Shown here: positions 26,714 to 36,165 of the stretch, piece after piece
How the letters are laid out: every line of letters starts with the position of its first letter
Numbering within the stretch: the stretch's first letter is position 1
Made by a program: the position numbers and the translations under genes
The notes under the pieces: model-generated
What the model was told of the DNA's origin: nothing
What the model saw: the letters and a program-made list of their open reading frames with translations, nothing else
Databases searched by the model: none
Source of the DNA: JAPPHA01 sp965220985
GTDB lineage: Bacteria; Pseudomonadota; Alphaproteobacteria; Rhodobacterales; Rhodobacteraceae
Direction: 5' to 3'
Assembly (NCBI GenBank): GCA_965220985.1
Contig: OZ244854.1
Coordinates: 4,030,001 to 4,094,000 of the forward strand
DNA: 64,000 bases

Positions 26714-28548
26714 TGTTCCAGAGGTTTTCCGACGACGCGGTTCCCCGGTTCGACCCAAAGCGCCTCGCTGCGCTGAGAAAACAGATGCGCGAGAACGCGC
26801 TCGACGGTTTCCTCGTCCCCTCGGACGGGCCATGGCTCGGCAATGGCAAGGCTCCAGCGGACCGCCGACTGGCATGGGTGAGCGGGTTCACCGGATCGAC
26901 CGGTCTCCTGGTGGCGCTTGGCGACAACGCTCGACTGTTCGTGGATGGACGGTATACCGTCCAGGCCAAACGGGAGGTCGACGGGAGTCTCATCAGCGTC
27001 GACTCGCTCGAAATGGATCGCATCAGCGGTTTTGTGGCGAACGGTCGCACCGACGGGTCGACAGTGTCGGTCGGCTATGACCCGCGCCTGCACAGCCGGT
27101 CATGGATCAACCGTTTCCGCAAGGCAATCGAGGGGAGCGAGGCGAACTGCAGCCTGCGCCCCTGCGACAACCTGATCGATCGAATCTGGGTTGACCGCCC
27201 GAAACGGCCCATGCGCCCGATGACACCGTACCCCGAAGAGCGCGCGGGGGCCTCGTCCCATAGCAAGCGAGCCGGAATTGCGAAGGCCATCCGCAAGCTC
27301 GGCTGCAAGCACGCCTTGGTGACCAGTCCCGATTCAATCGCATGGCTCCTGAACACGCGCGGCGCGGACATCGACAATGTCCCGGTGACCGAGGCCATGG
27401 CAGTTGTCGCGGACGATGCGAGCGTCATGCTGTTCATGAACGAAGCCAAGGCCGACAACGATCTCAGAGCGCACCTGGGACCCGAGATCGCCGTCCAGCC
27501 TCTCGAGGCACTTGACGACTTCGTTCGCAACCTGGCGGGACCCGTTCTGGTCGACCCGGAGCGAACCTCGGATTGGCTGACAAGCCTTGCAAGCGAATCC
27601 GGCGCCAAGCTCGTGACCAAGCCGGACCCGATCATGCTCGCCAAGGCGATCAAGAACGAAACCGAACTGCGCGGCATCGAGCGCGCGCACGCGCGGGACG
27701 GCGCTGCATGTGTCGAATTCCTGTCTTGGCTGAGTGCCGCCGAGGGCGACCAGACCCTGTCGGAAATCGAACTGGTGACAAGACTGGAGAGTTGTCGCAG
27801 GGCGACCAACAAGCTGAAGGACATCGCCTTCGACACCATCTGCGGTGCGGGCCCGAACGGCGCGATCATCCACTACAGGGTGACCGAAGCCACCAATCGC
27901 CAAATCGGCAGGGACGACATCATCGTCATCGACAGCGGCGGACAGTACGAAGACGGAACCACGGACGTCACCCGAACCTTGGCCACCGGGACGCCCTCCC
28001 GCGACGCAATTCAGGCCTACACGCTGGTTCTCAAGGGCATGATTGCCATGTCACGCCTTCGCTGGCCCGCCGGACTCGCAGGTTGCCACATCGATGCCAT
28101 CGCCAGGGCGCCCTTGTGGACGCGCGGCCTGGATTACGAGCATGGAACCGGGCACGGGGTCGGCGCGTATCTTGACGTGCACGAAGGTCCACAGGCAATC
28201 TCGCGGCGGTCCAACGTCCCGCTTGTCGCCGGCATGGTCGTGTCGAACGAACCCGGATACTACCGTACCGACGGGTTCGGGATCAGGATCGAGAACCTGC
28301 TCGCCGTCCAGGAATGCGAAGCCGTCTCGGGGGAACGCGACATGCTGGAGTTCCGCACATTGACGCTGGTTCCGCTGGAACATCGATTGATCGATCCGTC
28401 GATGCTGCAGAGAGACGAAATCGAGTGGATCGATTCCTACCACGCGACGGTGTTCGAACGCCTCGTGCCCCTTTGCACCTCCGAAACCGCCTCGTGGCTC
28501 GAGCATGCTTGCCGCAGGATCGGCGAAGCGGCGCCGACGCCGGGTTGA
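26713..28548 (+). CDS. pepP: Xaa-Pro aminopeptidase (M24B)
   Basis: A 611-residue metallopeptidase that removes N-terminal residues before proline. Two creatinase-N-like domains (about residues 10-300) precede the pita-bread catalytic domain. The five metal ligands are visible: Asp407 (IVIDSGGQYEDGTTDVTRT), Asp418 (same segment), His481 (HGTGHGVGAYLDVHEGP), Glu513 (SNEPGYYRTDGFG) and Glu527 (IRIENLLAV). Length fits the long eukaryote-like aminopeptidase P1 type rather than short PepP. Start ATG 26713 overlaps the cobT stop by one base. Confidence 0.92.
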   Translation: MFQRFSDDAVPRFDPKRLAALRKQMRENALDGFLVPSDGPWLGNGKAPADRRLAWVSGFTGSTGLLVALGDNARLFVDGRYTVQAKREVDGSLISVDSLEMDRISGFVANGRTDGSTVSVGYDPRLHSRSWINRFRKAIEGSEANCSLRPCDNLIDRIWVDRPKRPMRPMTPYPEERAGASSHSKRAGIAKAIRKLGCKHALVTSPDSIAWLLNTRGADIDNVPVTEAMAVVADDASVMLFMNEAKADNDLRAHLGPEIAVQPLEALDDFVRNLAGPVLVDPERTSDWLTSLASESGAKLVTKPDPIMLAKAIKNETELRGIERAHARDGAACVEFLSWLSAAEGDQTLSEIELVTRLESCRRATNKLKDIAFDTICGAGPNGAIIHYRVTEATNRQIGRDDIIVIDSGGQYEDGTTDVTRTLATGTPSRDAIQAYTLVLKGMIAMSRLRWPAGLAGCHIDAIARAPLWTRGLDYEHGTGHGVGAYLDVHEGPQAISRRSNVPLVAGMVVSNEPGYYRTDGFGIRIENLLAVQECEAVSGERDMLEFRTLTLVPLEHRLIDPSMLQRDEIEWIDSYHATVFERLVPLCTSETASWLEHACRRIGEAAPTPG

Positions 28549-28689
28549 CGATGGCAAAGATGCATGAAGAAATGACGAAGTGCGCTGCAAGGCATGACAG
28601 TGATCATGACCCCGGCAACCTGAACTTGAACGGCAGGTGCCTTGGCGCCCAACCGGTCGGTTCAGGCGAAACTCCACTGCAGAGGAACG

Positions 28690-30072
28690 ATGACGATGTC
28701 GATTGAGTCGGCGATAGCGAAACTGCAGGAGATCATGGGCGACCAGGTGAAGACCTCGAACGCGGTCCGAATGGAACACGGGCAGAACGAGTCGTATTTC
28801 AAGGTCACGCCGCCCGATGCGGTCGTGCGTCCGCACTCGACGGAGGACGTCGCGCGAATCGTCCGGGTCTGCGCGGCCGAGAACTGTCCTGTCATCGCAC
28901 GCGGCGTCGGGACCTCGCTCGAAGGCCACGCACTGGCTTTCCGTGGCGGCATCTCGCTCGACATGTGCGCCATGGACAAGGTCCTTGCCATCAATCCCGA
29001 CGACATGGATGCAATCGTCCAGCCGGGCGTGACGCGGGAGCAATTGAACGCGGCCCTTCGCGACACGGGCCTGTTCTTTCCGATCGATCCCGGCGCCAAC
29101 GCCACGTTGGGCGGCATGGCGGCCACCCGCGCATCGGGCACAACGGCCGTTCGATACGGAACCATGAAGGACAACGTTCTCGCTCTCGAGGTCGTCCTCG
29201 GCGATGGCCGGGTCATCCGCACCGGCACTCGAGCGCGAAAGAGTTCCGCCGGATACGATCTGACCGGTCTGTTCGTCGGCTCCGAAGGCACCCTTGGTGT
29301 TGCCACCGAACTCACGCTCAGGCTGCACGGGCTTCCCGAAGCCATGTCGTCGGCGGTCTGCGCCTTCGATGACGTCGAATCGACCGTCCACACGGTCATT
29401 GCGACCATTCAGATGGGCGTGCCGGTTGCAAGAATCGAGTTGGCCGACACCTCCATGGTTCGTGCGCTCAATGCCTGGGACGCGAGCATGGAACTGCCCG
29501 AAAAACCCCATCTGTTCATGGAGTTCCACGGAACCCAGGGCGCCATCGCCGAGCAGGAGGAAACCGTCGGCGAACTCGTTGCGTCCTTCGGCGGCAGCGC
29601 TTTCAAGTGGGCGACGACATCCGAGGACCGCAACGCGCTTTGGCGGGCCCGACACCAGGCATACTATGCCGCAAAGGCGATGCGACCGGGGTGCAGAGTC
29701 GTCACGACCGACGTCTGCGTGCCGATTTCGCGCCTCGCTCAGGCCATCGGCGAAACCGCTGCAGAAATCGAGGCGAGCCCGATCGAGGGTCCGATCGTCG
29801 GCCATGTCGGCGACGGGAATTTTCACGCGGCGCTACTGATCGATCCGGACAGCCCCGAAGAGCTGAGAATCGCGAAGGACCTCGTCGCGCGGATGAATCG
29901 ACGGGCGCTCCGACTCGGCGGCACCATCACCGGAGAACACGGGATCGGTGTCGGAAAGATGCCGTTCATGGCGGAGGAGCACGGCGACGCCTGGTCGGTC
30001 ATGGCCGAGATCAAGCGCGCGATCGACCCTGGCGATGTCATGAATCCGGGCAAGGTCGTCGCCGTCAACTGA
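28690..30072 (+). CDS. FAD-linked oxidase, D-lactate/glycolate dehydrogenase type
   Basis: A 460-residue flavoprotein of the GlcD/Dld/LDHD group. The FAD-binding PCMH domain spans about residues 30-215, with GVGTSLEGHALAFRGGISLD and PGANATLGGMAATRASGTTA followed by KDNVLALEVVLGDG. The C-terminal substrate/metal domain shows the conserved HVGDGNFH and GEHGIGVGKMPFM histidine motifs. Such enzymes oxidise D-2-hydroxy acids and pass electrons to cytochrome c or quinone. The start ATG 28690 follows GAGGAACG. It is an isolated gene; no glcE or glcF subunits adjoin, which favours a stand-alone D-lactate-type enzyme. Confidence 0.9.
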   Translation: MTMSIESAIAKLQEIMGDQVKTSNAVRMEHGQNESYFKVTPPDAVVRPHSTEDVARIVRVCAAENCPVIARGVGTSLEGHALAFRGGISLDMCAMDKVLAINPDDMDAIVQPGVTREQLNAALRDTGLFFPIDPGANATLGGMAATRASGTTAVRYGTMKDNVLALEVVLGDGRVIRTGTRARKSSAGYDLTGLFVGSEGTLGVATELTLRLHGLPEAMSSAVCAFDDVESTVHTVIATIQMGVPVARIELADTSMVRALNAWDASMELPEKPHLFMEFHGTQGAIAEQEETVGELVASFGGSAFKWATTSEDRNALWRARHQAYYAAKAMRPGCRVVTTDVCVPISRLAQAIGETAAEIEASPIEGPIVGHVGDGNFHAALLIDPDSPEELRIAKDLVARMNRRALRLGGTITGEHGIGVGKMPFMAEEHGDAWSVMAEIKRAIDPGDVMNPGKVVAVN

Positions 30073-30175
30073 ACCCTGCCAACCGCCCGCACCGCAATTC
30101 GAAACCGCTTTCTCTCCCGAGGCAATCGTTCCGAGGTCCGCGCTGCGTTGTCGGTGGACGCGAGAGAGGAATGGA

Positions 30176-31867
30176 TCAGCCCGGACCCGCGTCCGCAAGT
30201 GGCTCGAGGCGCTGACGCCGATCGTCGAGCAATGCCTGTGCAGCGGCGCTGGCTTGTGCAGTGACCTTGCTTCCTGCCAGCATGCGGGCAAGTTCCGCGA
30301 CCCGGCTGTCGGTTTCGAGGGCAGTCACGCCGACGGACGCCCCAACCCGGTCGTCGGTGTCGCGTTTCGACACGAGGAAATGGTGATCCGCACAGGCCGC
30401 GACCTGCGGCGAGTGGGTGACCACCAGGATCTGGGTCTTTTTCGCCAATGCCGACAGCCTACGTCCGACCGCATCCGCCGTGGCGCCTCCGACGCCCTGA
30501 TCGATTTCATCGAAGACCAGCATCAACGGCTCGTCATTGGCCGCAAGGCACGCCTTGAGAGCGAGGAGAAACCGCGACAGCTCGCCGCCTGAGGCGATTT
30601 GATCGAGAGCGCCCGCCGGCATCCCCGAATTGGTCGAAGCCATGAATCTCACCGCATCTGAGCCCCGAGGACCGGAGGGAGCCTCGACGATCTCGGTGCT
30701 GAATGTCGCGTTCGCCAGCTTGAGGGATGGAAGCTCCTCCACCATCATCGCATCGAGCCGGTTTCCGGCCTCCCGCCGGCATTCGGACAGCCCTGCCGCC
30801 TCACGTCGGTAGCTGGCCTCGGCCTCCCGCAACCCGATTTCGAGACCGGCGACCTCGGTCTCGAATCCGTCGATCGCCGACAGTCTTTCGGCGAGCGACT
30901 CCCTGACCTCTTCAAGCTGATCGGGTTGAACGCCATGCTTGCGTGCAAGGCTCTTGAGAGCGAACAGCCGCTCCTCGATGTCCTCGAGATCGGAAGGCGA
31001 AACGTCGAAGACCTCGAGGCAATCGACAATGTTCCGTTCGGCTGTCGCGATCTCCTCCACAGCGCGGTCCAGGGCTTCGACTGCGTCGTCAAGTAGATCC
31101 TCGGTTTCTGCCCGAGGACCGCTCAGCCAGCCGATGGCCTCGGTGATCTGCCCATCGGCACCGTGGGAGCCGATGCGTTCAAGTGCGCGCGACAGATCGT
31201 CCCGGATGCGTTCCGACGATCGCGCCAGCCGGCGCTTCTGTTCGAGCCTGTCGACTTCCCCTTCCTCGGGAGCGAGTTCGTCGATTTCCGTGACGGAGTG
31301 TCGGAGAAAGTCCAGTTCCTGCCTGCCGCTGTCCTCGCGGCGTCGGGCGGCCTCCAGCTGGTCCTGGCTTTCGCGCCACAGATTCCAGCTGCGCCGGACA
31401 CTGGAGGCGTCAGCGCCTGCGTACTGGTCGAGCAGCGCCAGATGGTAGCCAGGGTCCAGGAGGCCGTGTCCCTGGTGCTGTCCCACCATCTCGACCAGCC
31501 CTTCAGCAACGTTCCTGAGGCTTTCGAGCGTGCAGCGCCGGTCGTTGACATACGCCACGGTCCGACCGTCGGGCCGAAGCCTGCGTCGAAGCAGGACGGG
31601 TGAGGCACGAGGCAGCCCGATGGTCTCGAGAACCTCCATTGCCTGGTGATTGTCGGGAATGTCGAAACTGGCGGTGACCTCGCCCGGCTGCTCGGGGTCG
31701 CGAAGCATCCCTGCGCGAGCGCCGCCGCCGAGGACGAAGCCAAGACACCCGAGAAGTATGGATTTTCCGGCTCCGGTCTCGCCCGTCAGCACGTTCAGAC
31801 CCGGCTGAAACTCGATTTCCAGCCGGTCCACCAGGATCATGTCGCGAATTTCCAGCCAGGTCAGCAC
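30176..31867 (-). CDS. recN: DNA repair protein RecN
   Basis: A 563-residue SMC-like ATPase that acts early in double-strand break repair. Walker A is GETGAGKS at residues 29-36. The signature GELSRFLLALKA (in the ASGGELSR context) and the Walker B LMLVFDEIDQGVGG are near the C-terminal part. The middle (about 160-380) is rich in Glu/Arg/Ala heptads, consistent with the RecN coiled coil. Transcribed in the order lpxC, bamD, recN, as in other alphaproteobacteria, with 23 bases to bamD. Confidence 0.95.
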   Translation of the reverse strand: MLTWLEIRDMILVDRLEIEFQPGLNVLTGETGAGKSILLGCLGFVLGGGARAGMLRDPEQPGEVTASFDIPDNHQAMEVLETIGLPRASPVLLRRRLRPDGRTVAYVNDRRCTLESLRNVAEGLVEMVGQHQGHGLLDPGYHLALLDQYAGADASSVRRSWNLWRESQDQLEAARRREDSGRQELDFLRHSVTEIDELAPEEGEVDRLEQKRRLARSSERIRDDLSRALERIGSHGADGQITEAIGWLSGPRAETEDLLDDAVEALDRAVEEIATAERNIVDCLEVFDVSPSDLEDIEERLFALKSLARKHGVQPDQLEEVRESLAERLSAIDGFETEVAGLEIGLREAEASYRREAAGLSECRREAGNRLDAMMVEELPSLKLANATFSTEIVEAPSGPRGSDAVRFMASTNSGMPAGALDQIASGGELSRFLLALKACLAANDEPLMLVFDEIDQGVGGATADAVGRRLSALAKKTQILVVTHSPQVAACADHHFLVSKRDTDDRVGASVGVTALETDSRVAELARMLAGSKVTAQASAAAQALLDDRRQRLEPLADAGPG

Positions 31868-31890
31868 AGGTCATCCTCTGACCGAAACGG

Positions 31891-32745
31891 TTACAGCCAT
31901 TCCCCCTTGATCACGCGACGGTAGATCTCTCCAAGCCACCCGGTCGCGCCCTCGTCAGGGGAACCGGACGCAAGATCTCTGTCGGCCAGCAGGGTGTAGC
32001 TGTCCTGGTACCACTCGGAGCCGCGAAAGTTGTGGCCGAGTATCGCCGCCGCGATAAGGGCTTCGTCATCGAGTCCCAAGGACAAATTGGCCTCGACAAG
32101 CCGGTGAAGCGCTTCGGGGGTGTGCGAGGTCGTGCCGTATTCCTCCACGACCACGCGGAAGCGATTGATGGCAGCGCCAAAATGGCCCTGCTTCATGTAG
32201 TAGCGGCCGATTTCCATTTCCTTCGCCGCAAGGTGGTCGAATGCCAGATCGAGCTTCAGCTGCGCCGACGTCGCGAATTCGCTGTCGGGATAAAATTCGA
32301 CAACGGTCCGCAGTGCGCGAATGGCGTCGATCGTGACTGCATGGTCGCGGCTGACGTCGTCGATCCGGTCGTAGTAGCTGAGCGCGATCAGATACTGCGC
32401 GTAGGCTGCGTCTTCATCTGCCGGGTAGAAGTCGAGGTAACGCGATGCCGCCACCCGGCTTTCCTCGTAAAGACCCGCTCGCTGGTACGCGATTGCGGAC
32501 ATGATCACGGAACGCTTGGCGTATTCGGAATACGGGTAGAGGCGCTCGACTTCGCCGAACAGAATCGCCGCATCGGCGTAATCCGCATCCTGCAGGAGCT
32601 GTTCTGCCGAGGCGAACAGGACCTCGGGCGGCCGGTCCTCGTTTGGAACTTCGTCGTTTCCGCAGGCGGACAGTAGCAGCAGTCCGGCCAGAAGTCCGGA
32701 CTTCAAAAGATCGATTGGCAAAGGCTTGATCACGAACGGTCGCAC
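31891..32745 (-). CDS. bamD: Outer-membrane assembly lipoprotein BamD
   Basis: A 284-residue lipoprotein of the BAM complex that folds outer-membrane beta-barrels. The signal peptide ends in a lipobox (LLSAC, Cys28), followed by several TPR-like repeats (ADYADAAILFGEVERLYPYSEY and AINRFRVVVEEYGTTSHTPEALHRLV). This matches the BamD/ComL family in length and organisation. About 270 bases without a gene separate it from lpxC; they hold no frame I could recognise. The two autotransporter-type proteins in the window are the kind of substrates the BAM complex inserts. Confidence 0.93.
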   Translation of the reverse strand: MRPFVIKPLPIDLLKSGLLAGLLLLSACGNDEVPNEDRPPEVLFASAEQLLQDADYADAAILFGEVERLYPYSEYAKRSVIMSAIAYQRAGLYEESRVAASRYLDFYPADEDAAYAQYLIALSYYDRIDDVSRDHAVTIDAIRALRTVVEFYPDSEFATSAQLKLDLAFDHLAAKEMEIGRYYMKQGHFGAAINRFRVVVEEYGTTSHTPEALHRLVEANLSLGLDDEALIAAAILGHNFRGSEWYQDSYTLLADRDLASGSPDEGATGWLGEIYRRVIKGEWL

Positions 32746-33017
32746 TCCATCAGGATCGGATTTCGGTCTCGACGAAGGATGCGTTTACACAACCGACCGT
32801 TTCCCGGCAACCGACCACTCGTTTCGTGACTGTCGCCTCTGGTCCGCGATGTCGTCGAAATGGATCGCCGCATCAGGTCGTGCCGTCGGTCTGCTCGCGA
32901 AGTCCGCAGCAGTCACGCTGATGTCGCCATTCACGCAATTCGCCTGGTCAATTCGGACAGTTGCCAGTCACCAACACGGAGGACGTTCGAGGGACACCCG
33001 CTCGGACCTGCCTCGTC

Positions 33018-34067
33018 TCAAGAGAGAACGGCGTCGGAGCCCTTGGGCGTGTCCGAATCTCGGCGCAGATCGTCGAGCATGATGTGAAAGCCTGGCATCA
33101 AGTTGTTCATGGCGTCGTCGCAGATGACGATATCCCATGCATCGGGGGTGGCAAACAGTTCATGAAGGAGTCGGATCGTTGCCGTGTGCCCTGCCTTGAA
33201 GCCACTGAATCTGCCCAGTATCGGCGCGCCGGCCAGCGCCATGTCCCCAAAGGCGTCCAGTATCTTGTGGCGGACGCATTCATCCTCTTGTCGAAATCCT
33301 CCGGGGTTCAGCACACCCTTTTCATCCGAGATGACCAACGTGGTTTGCAGGCTGCCGCCGAGGCCGAGGCCTCGTTCACGGATCTTCGGGATATCAATGT
33401 CCCGGACGAAGGTCCGCGACAGGCTGAGTTCACGGACGAAGGTTCCGTTGGCCATGTTGAGCGACTTGGTCTGCTTGCCGATCGTGTCAGACGGGAAGTC
33501 GATGTGAAAATCGATCTCTGGCGCATCGGACGGAGACAGAGAGACTGTCACGTCGTTGTCCATTGCGACGCTCACCGGCTTGAGTATCCTGATGGCGCGG
33601 ATTGGCGCGTCAAGCTGCTTGACGCCAACACGAAGGATCTTCTGCACGAACTGTTCGGCGCTTCCGTCCATGATCGGGACTTCCGGTCTGTCGATTTCAA
33701 TCCGGACGTTGAAGATACCGGTTCCAGCCAGCGCTGCCATGATGTGTTCGACAGTTGACACCTTGATGCCATCCTCGTTGCCGATGACGGTGCAAAGGTC
33801 GGTTCGCGTCACACGATCATATGTGGCCGGGATGCGGTTGTTGCGATCGGTGATGTCTGTCCGTTCAAACCAGATGCCGTGATCTGCCGGTGCAGGATAA
33901 AGGGTCATGGAAACCGGTTTCCCCTTGTGGAGGCCGATCCCCGTGAAAGTGATCTTGTCTTTCAAAGTTGCTTGCAAATGTTCGCCCACGCTTGTTTGTG
34001 TTCTTGTTTCTGGCGAAGGACCAGTCCATGGATTCGGACCGGGCCCCTGAACCGCTGCGGTTCTCAC
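33018..34067 (-). CDS. lpxC: UDP-3-O-acyl-GlcNAc deacetylase LpxC
   Basis: A 349-residue zinc deacetylase, the committed step of lipid A synthesis. Diagnostic segments: KDKITFTGIGLHKGKPV, TVEHIMAALAGTGI (zinc-ligating His), the IPIMDGSAEQF motif, and DECVRHKILDAFGDMAL with the second zinc His-Asp pair, followed by FKAGHTATIRLLHELF. The first 25 residues look non-homologous, so GTG 33989 is an alternative to ATG 34067. A TTGACA-like -35 lies on the reverse strand at 34117-34122 but without a good -10. In most alphaproteobacteria lpxC directly follows ftsZ; here they are 18 kb apart. Confidence 0.95.
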   Translation of the reverse strand: MRTAAVQGPGPNPWTGPSPETRTQTSVGEHLQATLKDKITFTGIGLHKGKPVSMTLYPAPADHGIWFERTDITDRNNRIPATYDRVTRTDLCTVIGNEDGIKVSTVEHIMAALAGTGIFNVRIEIDRPEVPIMDGSAEQFVQKILRVGVKQLDAPIRAIRILKPVSVAMDNDVTVSLSPSDAPEIDFHIDFPSDTIGKQTKSLNMANGTFVRELSLSRTFVRDIDIPKIRERGLGLGGSLQTTLVISDEKGVLNPGGFRQEDECVRHKILDAFGDMALAGAPILGRFSGFKAGHTATIRLLHELFATPDAWDIVICDDAMNNLMPGFHIMLDDLRRDSDTPKGSDAVLS

Positions 34068-34657
34068 AAATTCGCCGTCTACAGGAGTCGCGAGAGCAGG
34101 CTCAAATAAACAATTGTGTCAATTTGCTACAACCGCTCCGAAAAACAGGGGCATCGCGGCATCACCGGTCTGGCAACGGGCGACCCACTGCCACTGAAGC
34201 GCCTCATCGGAACTGACACCGTACCGGTGGACTGTCGCCTGTCACCCTGCTCGCCCCCCTGCGTGACGGTCTCGCAACCGCCAGCAATTGTCCGCGTTCA
34301 AGGCTCGAACCAGTGTGTTGAGAGATCGAATTCTCGCTCAGAATCACGCCGTTGGCGCCGTTGTTGCGACAGCTCCGAGAACCCTCGGGACACCCGAAAC
34401 CGTCGCTTTCCGCAGGGGAATTGAAACATGTCAAGAGAAGTGTCATGATGCTGTCACTCAAATCGTCAGTCATTGTCGCGCTCGGCGGGGCCATTGTCCG
34501 CGCCGGTTGAAGCATTGCCGACAAGACGGGAAATGTCCGCCATGGCAGGTCATCAATTGCAAGCGTCCAGGGTGCATTCACCGCCTGGCGACGCATTGCC
34601 TCCCGTCGGCTTGGCGCATGTTTGCACGCGCGACCAACCAAGGGAGGAGTTTCAATC
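34068..34657. other. Intergenic region between lpxC and the ABC importer
   Basis: About 590 bases with divergent genes on either side: lpxC reads left, the binding-protein gene reads right. It should hold both promoters and marks the left end of the block inserted between ftsZ and lpxC. Several short frames are open, none recognisable. No tRNA, integrase or direct repeat that would mark an attachment site was evident by eye. Confidence 0.4.
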
Positions 34658-36028
34658 ATGAACTTACGCCAACTGACAGCGCTCGCCGGCTCGACCACCC
34701 TCGCGGTGACCATGCTCGGCGAATTGTCCGTGCCGGTACAGGCACAGGAGACCATAACCCTGAATCTGTGGTCACGCGCCGACAACTCGGGACCGCTCAG
34801 ACCAGGCAACATCATCAAGGGCGCAGAAGCGCTCAATGAAGTGCTGGCGGCGGAGGGCGCAGACTATCGCGTCGCCATCAATGTCCTCGAGCAGCCGTCC
34901 GAAGGCGGTTACGACGGCGATGCGGAGCGGCTCCTGCGAGCCTATGCCATCGGAGAAGGCCCGGATCTCTTTCATGCCGCGCATGAATGGGTGTGCGCAT
35001 TCGCCGACGAGGGCTATCTCTTCGACGTCACCGACTACACGATGAACAACCCCGATCTCTTCGGAGACATCTTTCCGTCGTTGTGGGAATCGACCGAATG
35101 CGGCGGGCGCCGTTTCGCCGTGCCCCAGGACGCCGAGGCGCGCATGTTCTTTTTCAACAAGAACCTGATGCGTGAAGCCGGCTTCGACGAGGACTTCATC
35201 GAGTCGCTCGACGATCGGGTTCTTGCCGGCGAGGTGACGATGGACGACATGTCGGACATCGCCAAGCAGGTCGTCGACAATACCGATGCGGAGTACGGGA
35301 TCTTTCACCGGCCATCGCGCGGTCCGGACTACATCATGCCGTTCTTCCAGTACGGCAACGATTTCCTCGATCCCGAAAGCGGCATGCTGCTGCTCGAGTT
35401 CGACAAGCTGGCGGCGGCCTACGGCTGGTTTGCCCGCAACGTCGAGATGGGCGTGACGCCGTCGAACAACACGTCACTCGAATGGGGATACATTCGTGAC
35501 CAGTTCTACGGCGAAAACAATGCCGCCATGTGGATGTACGGCATCTGGGATCTCGGATCGAACGCATTCCCGCGTGGCGTCCCGTCGGATGAGGAAGGAT
35601 TCTTCCAGCAATTCGGCTGGACAGCGGCGCCTGCTGCCGAAAAGGGCGGACAGCCGGGAAGCCTGACGCACCCGATCGTCTATGTCATTTCGGCCGGGGA
35701 GCATCAGGAGCTGGCTGCCCGCGTGGTCGGTTTTGCCTCGGATGCGGTTCTCAACACGGATCATGCCGTGACCACGACCCACCTGGGCATCAAGCGAGCC
35801 CAGCTCGAGGATCCCCGCTACATCGCCGAATGGTCGCTCGCGCTCTCGACCCCTCTTCTGGAGATCACCAGGTATCTGCCGAACCACACGGACTTCGGCG
35901 CTCTGAACCAGATCATCTACGAGGGGCTGCAGGGTGTCGAAACCGGACAGTTGTCGCCCGAGGATGCGGCTGACTTCGTCATCAGCGAAGCCGAAGCCCG
36001 CATTCCGGACAGCATCATGTTCCAGTAG
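34658..36028 (+). CDS. ABC importer periplasmic binding protein (family 1)
   Basis: A 456-residue extracellular solute-binding protein. The signal peptide is residues 1-31 (basic start MNLRQL, hydrophobic core, cleavage after VQA in VPVQAQE). The mature part has the two-lobe sugar-type pattern with LNLWSRADNSGPLRPGN, GEGPDLFHAAHEW, RRFAVPQDAEARMFFFNKNLM and WTAAPAAEKGGQPGSLTHP. ATG 34658 is preceded by GGAGGAG at a good distance; the ATG at 34622 lacks one. Together with the two permeases and ATPase downstream it forms a complete carbohydrate-type importer. Substrate unknown. Confidence 0.9.
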   Translation: MNLRQLTALAGSTTLAVTMLGELSVPVQAQETITLNLWSRADNSGPLRPGNIIKGAEALNEVLAAEGADYRVAINVLEQPSEGGYDGDAERLLRAYAIGEGPDLFHAAHEWVCAFADEGYLFDVTDYTMNNPDLFGDIFPSLWESTECGGRRFAVPQDAEARMFFFNKNLMREAGFDEDFIESLDDRVLAGEVTMDDMSDIAKQVVDNTDAEYGIFHRPSRGPDYIMPFFQYGNDFLDPESGMLLLEFDKLAAAYGWFARNVEMGVTPSNNTSLEWGYIRDQFYGENNAAMWMYGIWDLGSNAFPRGVPSDEEGFFQQFGWTAAPAAEKGGQPGSLTHPIVYVISAGEHQELAARVVGFASDAVLNTDHAVTTTHLGIKRAQLEDPRYIAEWSLALSTPLLEITRYLPNHTDFGALNQIIYEGLQGVETGQLSPEDAADFVISEAEARIPDSIMFQ

Positions 36029-36050
36029 GCAAGACAGCGCTCAGATTCGT

Positions 36051-36079
36051 TGCACAGGGGCGCACCGCGCCCCTGTGCA
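36051..36079 (+). other. 13-bp perfect stem-loop between binding protein and permease genes
   Basis: TGCACAGGGGCGC at 36051-36063 and GCGCCCCTGTGCA at 36067-36079 are exact inverted repeats separated by ACC. There is no T run after it. Its place, 23 bases after the binding-protein stop, fits an mRNA-stabilising or attenuating hairpin that lets the binding protein be made in excess over the permeases, as known for malE and other importers. Confidence 0.7.
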
Positions 36080-36165
36080 GACATCCCGAATTGCCAATGG
36101 TCGGCAAGCAACGCCACGAAATGTCGGCGCTGCTCGGGACCTGATGAGCGTCGCGAGGAACGGTT

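Noticed and set aside
28051..29826. 591-codon minus-strand frame over pepP and the FAD oxidase
   Set aside because: Antisense to two well-supported genes and crosses their boundary.
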